From NCBI GenBank assembly GCA_017534535.1, contig JAFXVZ010000017.1:1-64000 (forward strand): 64,000 bases of DNA, in the 5' to 3' direction. Both the position numbers and the translations under genes were made by a program. The stretch's first letter is position 1. Every line of letters begins with the position of its first letter. This document shows, in pieces, positions 35,349 to 43,681 of the stretch. The stretch is from Bacteroidaceae bacterium. Its GTDB lineage: Bacteria; Bacteroidota; Bacteroidia; Bacteroidales; Bacteroidaceae. Under the pieces are notes generated by a model. The model was not told where the DNA came from. It searched no databases and saw only the letters and a list, made by a program, of their open reading frames with translations.

Positions 35349-36113
35349 TTACTTCTTCTCCAAAAACTCCTGACGTGCAGCAACAATGTCAGCCATATAC
35401 TCGGGACAAGCATACAGACGAGCAACGGCAGCTCCCGTAAGCACACGACCTGCATTGACATCACTCTGCCAATGGAAGCCAGAAATCACACGACTCTGTC
35501 CAAACTCATACCCTCTGTTTGACAAAGCATCAGCAGCATCGGGATTAATCTGAGTCAAGATCAGCGTTGCGCTCCAACCCAAGATGGTATGACCAGAGGG
35601 ATAAGAGCCATTCTTGCTCAGATGCTCCTCATCCCAAGGTGCCAATGTAGGCTCCTTAAACACCATAAACGGACGACGACGCAAATAGTATCGCTTGATT
35701 TCTTGACAAATCAAGTCGATGGTCTCACAACCTTTCTTCAGTACACGATGAATGGCTGGGGTACCCTCCTCGGAAAGCTGCAAGCCAAAAGCTGCACTGA
35801 ACTCATTCATTATGGTCTGAATAGAATAATCGGCATCACGAGTCGCCATATCGGCACGATCCTGATTCTTGCGCTGCTCCTTACCCCACATATATTGGTT
35901 CACATCGTAGCCAAAGGCAGACGACGTACTATCGGGAGGTGCTACCATCCACACCAACGGGTCGGACAGATCTTCAGTCAACAAATAGGTTCTTGGCTCC
36001 TCAGTAGGATTCGGACTAATCAATGGAGGTGGACTAATCAGCTGAGCTTGCGTACAGCACCAACCTCCACACAACAAGATGCCAACAAGCATCCAAGTTT
36101 TCATCTTCTTCAT
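35349..36113 (-). CDS. Class A acid phosphatase (PAP2 family)
   Basis: A 254-residue secreted phosphatase (signal MLVGILLCGGWCCTQAQ). The PAP2 signature is complete: KRYYLRRRPF (KxxxxxxRP), GSYPSGHTILGW (PSGH) and SRVISGFHWQSDVNAGR (SRxxxxxHxxxD). The N-terminal part with YLLTEDLSDPLVWMVAPPDS and the size fit class A nonspecific acid phosphatases (PhoN type), which release phosphate from organic esters in the periplasm. The ATG at 36113 is preferred; the longer frame uses TTG. It follows lysA by 12 bp, and a degenerate paralogue follows it. Confidence 0.9.
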   Translation of the reverse strand: MKKMKTWMLVGILLCGGWCCTQAQLISPPPLISPNPTEEPRTYLLTEDLSDPLVWMVAPPDSTSSAFGYDVNQYMWGKEQRKNQDRADMATRDADYSIQTIMNEFSAAFGLQLSEEGTPAIHRVLKKGCETIDLICQEIKRYYLRRRPFMVFKEPTLAPWDEEHLSKNGSYPSGHTILGWSATLILTQINPDAADALSNRGYEFGQSRVISGFHWQSDVNAGRVLTGAAVARLYACPEYMADIVAARQEFLEKK

Positions 36114-36125
36114 AGTCAAATAACT

Positions 36126-37286
36126 TTACAATAAATCTTCTGTGGTATAACCTTTTGGCAATGCCCTGCAATTGTACTGCGACGCCATAATCTCACCATA
36201 GGCTCCTGCCGAACGAATGGCAATATAGTCACCTCGCTTCGTCTGGTTCAAATCCACCGCCTTGCCAAAAACATCGCTTGACTCACATATAGGCCCCACT
36301 ACATCGTAGGTCTCCATAGGTAATTCTGAGCTGATGTTCTCTATCTTATGATATGCCTGATATAGTGCAGGACGAATCAAATCGGTCATACCCGCATCCA
36401 AGATAGCAAACTGCTTGTTGGTGCCCTGCTTCACATACAGCACCTTTGAGATAAGCGACCCACACTGTGCCACCACCGAACGGCCAGGCTCAAAATGGAG
36501 CACCTGACCTTCACGACGCCTAATCAACGAGTTGATAGTCTTGAAATAGTCTTGGAAATCTGGTATCGCCTGACGGTTTGGATGCTGATAGTCAACACCC
36601 AATCCACCACCCACATTGATATTCTCCACCTTGATATGATGCTTCTCAAATTGCTCCAACAACTCATTAACTCGATTACAAAGGGCAGCAAAGTCGTTCA
36701 TATTCAGTATCTGCGAACCAATGTGGAAATGCAGACCGATGAACTTTACATGTTCCATCTGTTGAGCCAAAGCTATCACTTTCTCGATATCAGATAAAGC
36801 GATACCAAACTTATTCTCCGCCAATCCTGTAGTAATATTGGCGTGGGTATGTGCTTTCACATCGGGATTCACTCGGAACTCCACATTCGCCACAACACCC
36901 TTGGCTGCAGCCAGTTCATTGATGATTTCCAACTCGGGAATAGACTCTACATTAAAGCAGAAGATGCCGTGCTCCAATCCGAGGTTGATTTCCCAATCAG
37001 CCTTTCCAACACCGGCAAACACAATCTTATCGGGGGAGAATCCTGCCTGCAGTGCTGCCTTGATTTCGCCACCACTCACGCAGTCGGCACCCAGTCCGTA
37101 TTCACGAATAGTACGAAGCACTTGGGGATTAGCGTTCGCCTTGATGGCATAATGAACCACAGCCCTCTCCATCTTGTTCGTCTCCTGACGGATTACCTCC
37201 AGTGTCTGACGCAAGATGCGGGTGTCATAATAATAAAATGGTGTCTGCAAATCAGCAAACTTTCCTACCGGAAAAACTCCTTTCAT
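36126..37286 (-). CDS. lysA: Diaminopimelate decarboxylase
   Basis: A 386-residue PLP enzyme, fold type III, making L-lysine from meso-diaminopimelate. PLP lysine in VHYAIKANANP; ADCVSGGEIKAALQAGF, FHIGSQI, NVGGGLGVDY and the phosphate loop EPGRSVVAQCG follow; the substrate Cys is in PICESSDVFGK. Length matches the shorter Bacteroidetes LysA. It is downstream of lysC on the same strand across an 88-bp gap with a hairpin at 37326-37346, so the lysine genes may be one transcript with an attenuating structure between them. Confidence 0.94.
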   Translation of the reverse strand: MKGVFPVGKFADLQTPFYYYDTRILRQTLEVIRQETNKMERAVVHYAIKANANPQVLRTIREYGLGADCVSGGEIKAALQAGFSPDKIVFAGVGKADWEINLGLEHGIFCFNVESIPELEIINELAAAKGVVANVEFRVNPDVKAHTHANITTGLAENKFGIALSDIEKVIALAQQMEHVKFIGLHFHIGSQILNMNDFAALCNRVNELLEQFEKHHIKVENINVGGGLGVDYQHPNRQAIPDFQDYFKTINSLIRRREGQVLHFEPGRSVVAQCGSLISKVLYVKQGTNKQFAILDAGMTDLIRPALYQAYHKIENISSELPMETYDVVGPICESSDVFGKAVDLNQTKRGDYIAIRSAGAYGEIMASQYNCRALPKGYTTEDLL

Positions 37287-37325
37287 TTAGTTGCAATTTT
37301 TATATACACCCACATGCAATGAACA

Positions 37326-37346
37326 CCCCCTCGATCATTGAGGGGG
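37326..37346. repeat. Hairpin between lysC and lysA
   Basis: CCCCCTC and GAGGGGG form a perfect 7-bp GC-rich stem with a 7-nt loop in the only sizeable gap of this minus-strand run. No T-tract follows on the minus strand, so it is more likely an RNA-stability element or partial attenuator than a full terminator. Confidence 0.5.
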
Positions 37347-37374
37347 GAGTTTAGGGGCATATTACTATTTGTGT

Positions 37375-38694
37375 TTATTTACCATTAAACAACTTGTCAC
37401 TCAATTGCTGCAACGCCTGCTTCTTGTCGCAAGCACGAATCAAGATTGAGATATTATAGTTGCTGCCACCGTATGAAATCATACGTACAGGAATGTCGTG
37501 CAACGCATCCACAGCCAGTGCCTCGAAGCCAATGTTCTCCCACTCGAGGTCGCCCACAATGCAGACAATACACATATCCTTATCCACCGTAACAGTACCG
37601 TACTTACGCAAATCCTCCAGAATCTCGTTCAGGTGCTTGGTGTTATCAATCGTCACTGACACTCCCACCTCAGATGTACAAATCATATCGATACTAGTCT
37701 GATAACTCTCGAAAATCTCGAACACCTTGCGCAAGAAGCCGTAAGCCAACAACATACGGCTCGACTTGATTTTGATAGCCGTGATATTATCTTTCGCAGC
37801 CACCGCCTTGATAGTGTCACGCACGGTCTTGTTAGAAATCAGCGTACCTGGAGCCGTAGGCTGCATAGTATTCAGCAAACGCACGGGAATGCCAGCATAC
37901 TTAGCTGGCTGAATGCACGTTGGGTGCAGAATCTTAGCACCGAAGTAAGCCAACTCAGCAGCCTCCTCGAAATGCAGGGAGCGCACAGGAGACGTCTTAT
38001 CAACCACACGAGGATCATTGTTGTGCATACCGTCGATGTCAGTCCAAATCTGAATCTCCTCTGCATTGATGGCAGCGCCCAACAAAGAAGCAGTATAATC
38101 GCTACCGCCACGTTGCAGATTATCCACCTCGCCATATGAGTTACGGCAGATAAAGCCCTGCGTGATATAGAGGTCGGCACCCTGATGCAAATCCAGCTGT
38201 GCCTGCAGTTTTTCCTTGATATATACAGGGTCTGGCTCAGCATTCTTATCCATACGCATAAAATCGAGTGCGTTCAGCAATACTGACTTCACCCCCTGCT
38301 CCTGTAGATAGAGGTTCATCATAGCCGTAGAGATCAGCTCGCCGTGTGAAAGGATAATACGCTCCTCATACAACGTAAACAAATCTTTGGTATAGGAACG
38401 AATTTCATCAAAGTGCGACTTGATAACCTCCAACCCCTTCTGCCTGAATTCTGGGGTAGAATAGAGTTCGTCGATATGACGCTCGTATTTGCTTTCCAGC
38501 TTGTTAATCACCTCATTGGCGCCATCAGGATTCTTCTTATACAGATAATCTGATATCTCCACCAATGTGTTTGTGGTACCCGACATGGCGGACAAAACCA
38601 CAATCTTACACTCACCATCAGTGATCAGCTTAGCCACATCCTTCATGCGCTGGGCTGTGCCTACTGAAGTACCTCCAAACTTTAATACTTTCAT
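37375..38694 (-). CDS. lysC: Aspartate kinase
   Basis: A 439-residue cytosolic enzyme phosphorylating aspartate, the first step toward lysine, threonine and methionine. The kinase domain has KFGGTSVGTAQRM, SHGELISTAMMNLYL, FICRNSYGEVDNLQRGGSDY and WTDIDGMHNNDPRVV. Two ACT domains follow: IDMICTSEVGVSVTIDNT and CIVGDLEWENIGFEALAVDA. It is monofunctional, with no homoserine dehydrogenase part. It lies 64 bp after the ftsE stop and before lysA. Confidence 0.94.
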   Translation of the reverse strand: MKVLKFGGTSVGTAQRMKDVAKLITDGECKIVVLSAMSGTTNTLVEISDYLYKKNPDGANEVINKLESKYERHIDELYSTPEFRQKGLEVIKSHFDEIRSYTKDLFTLYEERIILSHGELISTAMMNLYLQEQGVKSVLLNALDFMRMDKNAEPDPVYIKEKLQAQLDLHQGADLYITQGFICRNSYGEVDNLQRGGSDYTASLLGAAINAEEIQIWTDIDGMHNNDPRVVDKTSPVRSLHFEEAAELAYFGAKILHPTCIQPAKYAGIPVRLLNTMQPTAPGTLISNKTVRDTIKAVAAKDNITAIKIKSSRMLLAYGFLRKVFEIFESYQTSIDMICTSEVGVSVTIDNTKHLNEILEDLRKYGTVTVDKDMCIVCIVGDLEWENIGFEALAVDALHDIPVRMISYGGSNYNISILIRACDKKQALQQLSDKLFNGK

Positions 38695-38758
38695 TTTCGT
38701 TATTGTTAATTGTTCTTACTATCTTGTTTCAGGCAAGGAGGCGAATCCCCTTGCTATT

Positions 38759-39427
38759 TTATTCCTTTATCAATTGCTTGTCCTCACAACGATACACTTC
38801 GCCTGGGAACTCCCTGAGCAATTGCAGGTTGTGGGTGGTCATCACCACCAGCGAGCCCGTATCACTCAAATCGTGCAATAGCTTCGTGATGGCTCGACCA
38901 GTCTCTGTATCAAGATTACCCGTAGGCTCATCAGCCAGGATAATATCTGGTGAGTTTAGCACAGCACGGGCAATCACCACTCGTTGTTGTTCACCACCCG
39001 AAAGTTCATTGGGCAACTTGTCACCCTTGTCACCCATACCCACCAAGTTCAGCACAGCAACGATACGTTCCTCTATCTCCTTCGTGTTGTGCCAACCTGT
39101 GGCGCGTAACACAAACTTCAGGTTATCATGCACAGAGCGGTCGGTCAGCAACTGAAAATCCTGAAACACAATGCCTAGCCTGCGCCTCAGCTTCGGCACT
39201 TGCTTCTGCTTCAGCTTTCTGAGGTTGAATCCCAGCACTTCTGCCTCACCATCGGTGATGTCCAACTCAGCATACATGGTTTTCAGTAAGCTCGACTTAC
39301 CCGAACCCACCTTGCCGATGATATAGACGAATGAGCCTCCGCACAGCTCCAGGTCAACCCCTCGCAGCACAGTGTCGAAGTCCTGACTCACCCTTACGCC
39401 CTTGTATTTTATCAACACTTCACCCAT
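38759..39427 (-). CDS. ftsE: FtsE-like ABC transporter ATP-binding protein
   Basis: A 222-residue ATPase. Walker A GKVGSGKSSLLKTM, Q-loop region FQDFQLLTDRSVHDNL, signature LSGGEQQRVVIARA and Walker B ILADEPTGNLD are intact. Length and the sequence RRRLGIVFQDFQLL are FtsE-like; FtsE with FtsX activates peptidoglycan hydrolases at the septum. No ftsX is in the window. The ATG at 39427 overlaps the hisIE stop by one base (TAATG on the minus strand), so it is translationally coupled to the histidine operon; the longer frame would start inside hisIE. Confidence 0.85.
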   Translation of the reverse strand: MGEVLIKYKGVRVSQDFDTVLRGVDLELCGGSFVYIIGKVGSGKSSLLKTMYAELDITDGEAEVLGFNLRKLKQKQVPKLRRRLGIVFQDFQLLTDRSVHDNLKFVLRATGWHNTKEIEERIVAVLNLVGMGDKGDKLPNELSGGEQQRVVIARAVLNSPDIILADEPTGNLDTETGRAITKLLHDLSDTGSLVVMTTHNLQLLREFPGEVYRCEDKQLIKE

Positions 39428-40035
39428 TAATGTTTCTTCCAATTCGGCTTATGACGCTCTTCCAACTCACTAGCCAAATCCTCAATACTCAACCCCTTGG
39501 CAGTGAGCATCACAATCAAGTGATACAGCAGGTCAGAGCCTTCATACACCAATCGCTCATTCGTACCGTTAGCTGCCTCGATAATCGTCTCAACAGCCTC
39601 CTCACCCACCTTCTGTGCCATCTTGTTGATGCCGCTTTCAAACAGACTGGTGGTATATGAACCCTCAGGCATCTCCTCGTGACGCTTCTGAATAAACTGC
39701 TGCAGCTCCTTCAGGAACATAATAGGCTCACGATTCTCCTCACCCCAACACGTATCGGTGCCCGTATGGCACACAGGTCCACGAGGATGTACCTGAATCA
39801 ACAAGGTGTCATGGTCGCAGTCCTCCTTGATGGTAACCACATCCAGACAATTGCCGCTCTCCTCGCCCTTCGTCCACAAACGCTGGCGCGTGCGACTATA
39901 GAATGTCACAAGTCCTGTTTCCACAGTCTTGTTATAAGCTTCTTCATTCATAAAACCGAGCATCAGCACCTTAGCTGTATCGGCATCCTGTATGATGGCT
40001 GGTACCAGTCCATCCATTTTGTTAAAATCTAACAT
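39427..40035 (-). CDS. hisIE: Bifunctional phosphoribosyl-AMP cyclohydrolase / phosphoribosyl-ATP pyrophosphatase
   Basis: A 202-residue fusion performing steps 2 and 3 of histidine synthesis. Residues 1-105 are HisI: MLGFMNEEAYNKT, TFYSRTRQRLWTKGEESGN and the metal site CDHDTLLIQVHPRGPVCHTG. Residues 110-200 are HisE: QKRHEEMPEGSYTTSLFESG, KVGEEAVETIIEA and DLLYHLIVML. It follows hisF by 3 bp and overlaps ftsE. Confidence 0.95.
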   Translation of the reverse strand: MLDFNKMDGLVPAIIQDADTAKVLMLGFMNEEAYNKTVETGLVTFYSRTRQRLWTKGEESGNCLDVVTIKEDCDHDTLLIQVHPRGPVCHTGTDTCWGEENREPIMFLKELQQFIQKRHEEMPEGSYTTSLFESGINKMAQKVGEEAVETIIEAANGTNERLVYEGSDLLYHLIVMLTAKGLSIEDLASELEERHKPNWKKH

Positions 40036-40038
40036 CTT

Positions 40039-40794
40039 TTACCTTCTAATTGTAATATTCTCGCTGCAAAGATACGACTTTAATTTGGAAATCCGTATAT
40101 CTCCGAAGTGAAAAACACCTGCTGCGAGTGCCGCATCGGCTTTTCCAAGGGTAAAAACATCGCGGAAGTGCTCCATTTTACCTGCACCGCCCGATGCAAT
40201 GACTGGAATAGACAATTCGTCGCTCAGCTTTGCCAATGCTTCATTAGCATAACCCGTGCGCACTCCATCGTGATTCATACTAGTGAAAAGTATCTCGCCG
40301 GCACCTCGTTCCTCAACTTCTTTAGCCCAACTGAACAACTCCTTGTCAGTCTCCACGCGGCCACCATTCAGATAGCACCACCAACCTTTCTCCGTCTGTT
40401 TGGCATCGATGGCGAGCACACACACCTGCGATCCGAAGTTGCGAGCTATCTCGTTGATTAACTCAGGATGCTTGATAGCTGCCGAATTGATGGAGATTTT
40501 GTCTGCTCCTGCACCCAATAGTCTATCAACATCACTCAGTTCGTGGATGCCACCACCCACCGTAAACGGGATACTAATATTCTCGGCAATGCGTTTCACC
40601 AACTCGGTGAACGTCTTTCTACCCTCAAAGCTGGCTGTAATATCCAGAAAAACCAACTCATCTGCACCTTGCTCACTATAGGCACGTGCCAACTCCACCG
40701 GGTCGCCAGCCTGGCGAAGGTTCACAAAATTCGTTCCCTTCACAGTTTGTCCGTCTTTTATATCCAGACAAGGGATTATCCTCTTTGCTAACAT
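40039..40794 (-). CDS. hisF: Imidazole glycerol phosphate synthase, cyclase subunit
   Basis: A 251-residue (beta/alpha)8 barrel. Catalytic Asp in [12 protein letters not shown] (D11) and in VLAIDAKQ (D130); phosphate-binding [11 protein letters not shown] and [11 protein letters not shown]. With HisH it makes IGP and AICAR from PRFAR and glutamine-derived ammonia. It lies between hisA and hisIE; a heptamer repeat separates it from hisA. Confidence 0.96.
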   Translation of the reverse strand: MLAKRIIPCLDIKDGQTVKGTNFVNLRQAGDPVELARAYSEQGADELVFLDITASFEGRKTFTELVKRIAENISIPFTVGGGIHELSDVDRLLGAGADKISINSAAIKHPELINEIARNFGSQVCVLAIDAKQTEKGWWCYLNGGRVETDKELFSWAKEVEERGAGEILFTSMNHDGVRTGYANEALAKLSDELSIPVIASGGAGKMEHFRDVFTLGKADAALAAGVFHFGDIRISKLKSYLCSENITIRR

Positions 40795-40800
40795 ACTTTT

Positions 40801-40828
40801 AATGAATAATTAAGAATGAAGAATGAAG
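40801..40828. repeat. AATGAAN heptamer array at hisA/hisF junction
   Basis: AATGAAT, AATTAAG, AATGAAG, AATGAAG in tandem. The array contains the hisA stop and encodes its last residues (KFFILHS), and ends 7 bp before the hisF start. Confidence 0.7.
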
Positions 40829-41541
40829 AATTTTTCAATTTCCTTGAAAGTGATTTTTCCTTCATAAAGGGCTTTACCAAATATCACGCCAGGTACCTTT
40901 GCCTCCGCCAAAGCCTCGATATCCGCCAAACTACTAACGCCACCGCTGGCAATCAAGTGCAATTCAGGAGATTGTGCCAAGATATCCTGATACAACGAGA
41001 TAGCTGGTCCTTGCAACATACCGTCACGACTGATCTCTGTACAAATCACCTTCTGCACGCCCAACCCAGTATAGTGGTTCAAGAACGACATCAACTCGCT
41101 ATCACTACCTTCCTGCCATCCATTTACGGCTATCATTCCCTCTTTTACATCAGCCCCTAAGATAATTCTTTCAGGGCCATACTTCATCAACCAACGCTCA
41201 AATGTTACAGGCTCCTTGACGGCAATGCTGCCACCAGTAACCATCTGTGCCCCACAATCGAACACGATACGCAGATCTTCGTCGGTCTTCACTCCACCGC
41301 CAAAGTCTATCACCAAGTTGGTAGCATTAGCTATCTGCTCCAAGGTGTGCCAATTCACCACGTGCTTAGATTTCGCTCCGTCCAGATCCACCAGATGCAG
41401 GCGTGTAATCCCATGATCCTGCATCTCACGCGCCACATCAGCAGGCGAGGCGCTATACTCCTTCACCCTGTCGTAATCGCCTTGCGATAGCCTTACACAT
41501 TTGCCGTCAATAATATCTATGGCAGGAATCAGTTCAATCAT
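40810..41541 (-). CDS. hisA: ProFAR isomerase
   Basis: A 243-residue (beta/alpha)8 isomerase that converts ProFAR to PRFAR. Catalytic Asp in IPAIDIIDGKCVRLSQGDY and in GADVKEGMIAVNGW; phosphate loops FGGGVKTDEDL and ASGGVSSLADI. It overlaps hisH by 4 bp. Its extreme C-terminus (residues after KEIEK) is encoded by a 7-bp repeat, so its length may vary between strains. Confidence 0.95.
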   Translation of the reverse strand: MIELIPAIDIIDGKCVRLSQGDYDRVKEYSASPADVAREMQDHGITRLHLVDLDGAKSKHVVNWHTLEQIANATNLVIDFGGGVKTDEDLRIVFDCGAQMVTGGSIAVKEPVTFERWLMKYGPERIILGADVKEGMIAVNGWQEGSDSELMSFLNHYTGLGVQKVICTEISRDGMLQGPAISLYQDILAQSPELHLIASGGVSSLADIEALAEAKVPGVIFGKALYEGKITFKEIEKFFILHS

Positions 41542-42131
41542 ATCTCAAACAAAAAGTTTTTCAGAATTTGTTCGCCAACCGCTCCACTCTTCTCGGGATG
41601 GAACTGAGTGGCATAGAAATTATCTTGCTGCATTGCAGCACTGAAGGGCTGAATATAATCGGTAGTTGCTGCCGTATAACCGCCCACAGGCACATAGTAG
41701 CTGTGAACGAAATACACATAAGCATTCTCAGGAACACCAGCAAGCAATGTACTCTTTAAATTATATAAGGTGTTCCATCCCATGTGTGGTACCTTATCTT
41801 CATGCCGCTGATTAACGAATCGTTTCACCTCCGCATCGAAGATACCCAAGCACTCAGTATCGCCCTCCTCAGAGTGCCGACACATCAACTGCATACCCAA
41901 ACAGATGCCCAACACTGGTTGCTTCAGACTACATATCACTTGGTCCAACCCGTGTTCCCGTAGGAAACTCATTGTGGTGGCAGCCTCACCCACACCAGGG
42001 AAAATCACCTTGTCAGCTTCACGTATCAGCTGTGGGTCTGCCGTAATCACAGGTTCCACATCCAGCCTGCGACAAGCGTTCTCAACCGACCGGATATTGC
42101 CTGCATTATAGTCAATGATGACAGTTTTCAT
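41538..42131 (-). CDS. hisH: Imidazole glycerol phosphate synthase, glutamine amidotransferase subunit
   Basis: A 197-residue class I amidotransferase. Nucleophile Cys in LGICLGMQLMC, His-Glu pair in YATQFHPEKSG; start block VIIDYNAGNIRSVENA. The ATG at 42131 is chosen because it matches the family; the longer frame covers the promoter. It is the first gene of a truncated his operon (H-A-F-IE); hisG, hisD, hisC and hisB are not in the window. Confidence 0.95.
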   Translation of the reverse strand: MKTVIIDYNAGNIRSVENACRRLDVEPVITADPQLIREADKVIFPGVGEAATTMSFLREHGLDQVICSLKQPVLGICLGMQLMCRHSEEGDTECLGIFDAEVKRFVNQRHEDKVPHMGWNTLYNLKSTLLAGVPENAYVYFVHSYYVPVGGYTAATTDYIQPFSAAMQQDNFYATQFHPEKSGAVGEQILKNFLFEI

Positions 42132-42164
42132 GCCTCTTTTTTGTTTAGTTTTAAAATTCGGCAA

Positions 42165-42196
42165 CAAAAATAGCAAAATTATTTGCACAATCCAAA
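42165..42196 (-). promoter_or_regulatory. Promoter of hisH operon
   Basis: On the minus strand: TTTG (42193-42196), 20 bp, TATTTTTG (42165-42172), a full consensus match. It interleaves with the plus-strand tRNA-Asp promoter (42182-42213), so both cannot be occupied at once. Confidence 0.75.
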
Positions 42197-42213
42197 TTAA
42201 ATGCATACCTTTG
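42182..42213 (+). promoter_or_regulatory. Promoter of tRNA-Asp
   Basis: TTTG (42182-42185), 20 bp, TACCTTTG (42206-42213), a full consensus match ending 18 bp before the mature tRNA. Confidence 0.8.
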
Positions 42214-42231
42214 CAACCGCAAAACCAAATT

Positions 42232-42308
42232 GGTGCGTTAGTTCAGTTGGTTAGAATACGTGCCTGTCACGCACGGGGTCACGAGTTCGAGTCTCGTACG
42301 CACCGCCA
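42232..42308 (+). tRNA. tRNA-Asp (GTC)
   Basis: Acceptor stem GGTGCGT pairs with ACGCACC; D-loop AGTTGGTTAGA; anticodon loop CTGTCAC with anticodon GTC; T-arm GAGTTCGAGTCTC. The CCA end is encoded (42306-42308). The body of 74 nt has no variable-arm extension. Confidence 0.96.
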
Positions 42309-42335
42309 AAAGGATAGCTCTGAAGCTATCCTTTT
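42308..42335 (+). terminator. Terminator of tRNA-Asp
   Basis: AAAAGGATAGCT and AGCTATCCTTTT form a perfect 12-bp stem with a 4-nt loop, followed by GTTGTTTT. Confidence 0.88.
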
Positions 42336-42341
42336 GTTGTT

Positions 42342-42530
42342 TTATACTGCCCTAAACTGCCTCAACTCCTCATTATACTCAAATCCATTCTCGCTCAACA
42401 ATTTCTTCACCTCCTCTACATCTTTCTCATAATACGCACACAAACTCTCAAGTGAATCAAACTCATCATCACGCAGGAGCATATTCACACTGGATACCAG
42501 CATCATAGGGTCATTGGGTAAATAGTCCAT
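42342..42530 (-). CDS. DUF4250 small protein
   Basis: A 62-residue protein. DUF4250 features are clear: start MDYLPNDPMMLVSSVNMLLRD, then DSLESLCAYYEKDVEEV and LLSENGFEYN. The family is a small helix-turn-helix-like domain found in Firmicutes and Bacteroidetes, of unknown function. It is a single gene with a -7 box TATCTTTG at 42558-42565. Confidence 0.85.
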   Translation of the reverse strand: MDYLPNDPMMLVSSVNMLLRDDEFDSLESLCAYYEKDVEEVKKLLSENGFEYNEELRQFRAV

Positions 42531-42557
42531 AATTTTACATATTTATAAATAATGGAG

Positions 42558-42565
42558 CAAAGATA
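42558..42565 (-). promoter_or_regulatory. -7 box of the DUF4250 gene
   Basis: TATCTTTG on the minus strand, a perfect consensus match; no -33 box is visible. A plus-strand TATATTTG at 42587-42594 probably serves the divergent small gene. Confidence 0.5.
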
Positions 42566-42616
42566 ACCTTTTTTGAGTTTTTTTCGTATATTTGTACCCA
42601 TAAAAATAGATTGGAT

Positions 42617-42922
42617 ATGAGACTACCTAAGTTTATCATTACATCTGAAGGATATTTTCGCCTGGGTATGGTTAATCAGCACCGGGACTTGTTGGAGCCT
42701 GGTGATCAGTGCATCGGAGGCGGTTATTACCGCTTTGACTACACATCCAACTGCATCATTCTTGACGGTTTCTCATACGATTATGGCAAACCTCGCTGGC
42801 ATCTGCCGGATAAGCTATTGGTACCAGTGGAGTATCAAGGTTGGCGACTGGTATATCTGGATGATAATCGCTATAGCGAAGAGTTTGAAGTCAGTGAAGA
42901 GCTGGAGATAGAGTTCGTATGA
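42617..42922 (+). CDS. Small protein of unknown function
   Basis: A 101-residue soluble, acidic protein that I do not recognise. It begins MRLPKFIITSEGYFRLGMV, has two Gly/aromatic clusters (QCIGGGYYRFDYT, GFSYDYGKPRWHLP) and ends in an acidic tail (EEFEVSEELEIEF). There are no signal peptide or membrane segments. The start is the ATG at 42617, 23 bp after a -7 box TATATTTG; the longer frame uses TTG. Base composition is like the surroundings. Confidence 0.7.
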   Translation: MRLPKFIITSEGYFRLGMVNQHRDLLEPGDQCIGGGYYRFDYTSNCIILDGFSYDYGKPRWHLPDKLLVPVEYQGWRLVYLDDNRYSEEFEVSEELEIEFV

Positions 42923-43039
42923 CTACTTCAGTCCCTCCATAATCTGCTGAAAGGAAGTGTGAACCTGCTCATCACGAATACCTCGTTTAAAGACTGTTCC
43001 ATCGGACGCAAAGAGAATATAATTAACCCATGTTGCGAA
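42923..43039 (-). pseudogene. Possible remnant of a thioredoxin-like C-terminus
   Basis: The 38 residues before the stop at 42923 read ATWVNYILFASDGTVFKRG and on to FQQIMEGLK, resembling the last strand and helix of TlpA-type thioredoxins ('ILiDpdGkIv.rgiR'). Upstream the frame passes into the tRNA-Ser gene and has no start. It could be the 3' stub of a gene interrupted near the tRNA; chance is possible. Confidence 0.3.
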
Positions 43040-43073
43040 GATAATGATTTTTTTGAAAAAAAAGGCCAAAAGG

Positions 43074-43104
43074 TTTGCAGATTCAAAAAACATTCGTAAC
43101 TTTG
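43074..43104 (+). promoter_or_regulatory. Promoter of tRNA-Ser
   Basis: TTTG (43074-43077), 19 bp, TAACTTTG (43097-43104), full consensus match. Confidence 0.8.
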
Positions 43105-43141
43105 CACCGCTTTTCAAAAGAAAGTGTGTCGCAAGACGCTT

Positions 43142-43227
<86 letters not shown>

Positions 43228-43237
43228 TTACAAAGTT

Positions 43238-43263
43238 AAAACCTGCTGAATCCAGCAGGTTTT
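43238..43263 (+). terminator. Terminator of tRNA-Ser
   Basis: AAAACCTGCTG and CAGCAGGTTTT form a perfect 11-bp stem with a 4-nt loop, followed by a G and a run of T. Confidence 0.88.
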
Positions 43264-43380
43264 GTTTTTTATCCATTTTAGGGGTTTTGTATGTAACTTT
43301 GCATTAATTTGGGATAATATGTACTTACCCCAACCATTGATTTGCCAATCATTTATTGGCCATATAGAGTTTCCAAGTCA

Positions 43381-43647
43381 TTAGTCACTCTTTCTCAGTT
43401 TAATCCAATTCTTCAGCCGATTGTAGCCCTCAACTCCAAGAATAGTAAGGCCACCATACTGACAAGTTTTAGCCAGCCCGAAGAGTATAGTCCATAACAC
43501 ACCTTTTGCAGCAGCACTTATTGGGAGTAGCATCTGAGCAAAGGAAAGAATATAGAAAGGGATGCAGCATAGTAATACTATCACACCTGTACGGAACGAC
43601 AGCGACTGTAGCCATGTCTTGATTTTGCTGAATAAATGCTTTTTCAT
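43381..43647 (-). CDS. Small two-helix membrane protein
   Basis: An 88-residue protein with hydrophobic segments VIVLLCCIPFYILSFAQML and AAAKGVLWTILFGLAKTCQYGG, a positively charged N-terminus (MKKHLFSKIKTW) and C-terminus (RLKNWIKLRKS), which fits an inner-membrane protein with both ends inside. The family looks conserved in Bacteroidales but I cannot name a function. It lies 34 bp downstream of the yaaA stop on the same strand. Confidence 0.72.
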   Translation of the reverse strand: MKKHLFSKIKTWLQSLSFRTGVIVLLCCIPFYILSFAQMLLPISAAAKGVLWTILFGLAKTCQYGGLTILGVEGYNRLKNWIKLRKSD

Positions 43648-43681
43648 ATTTCGGACGGTTTGCTTCTCCTTTCTATCCTAC

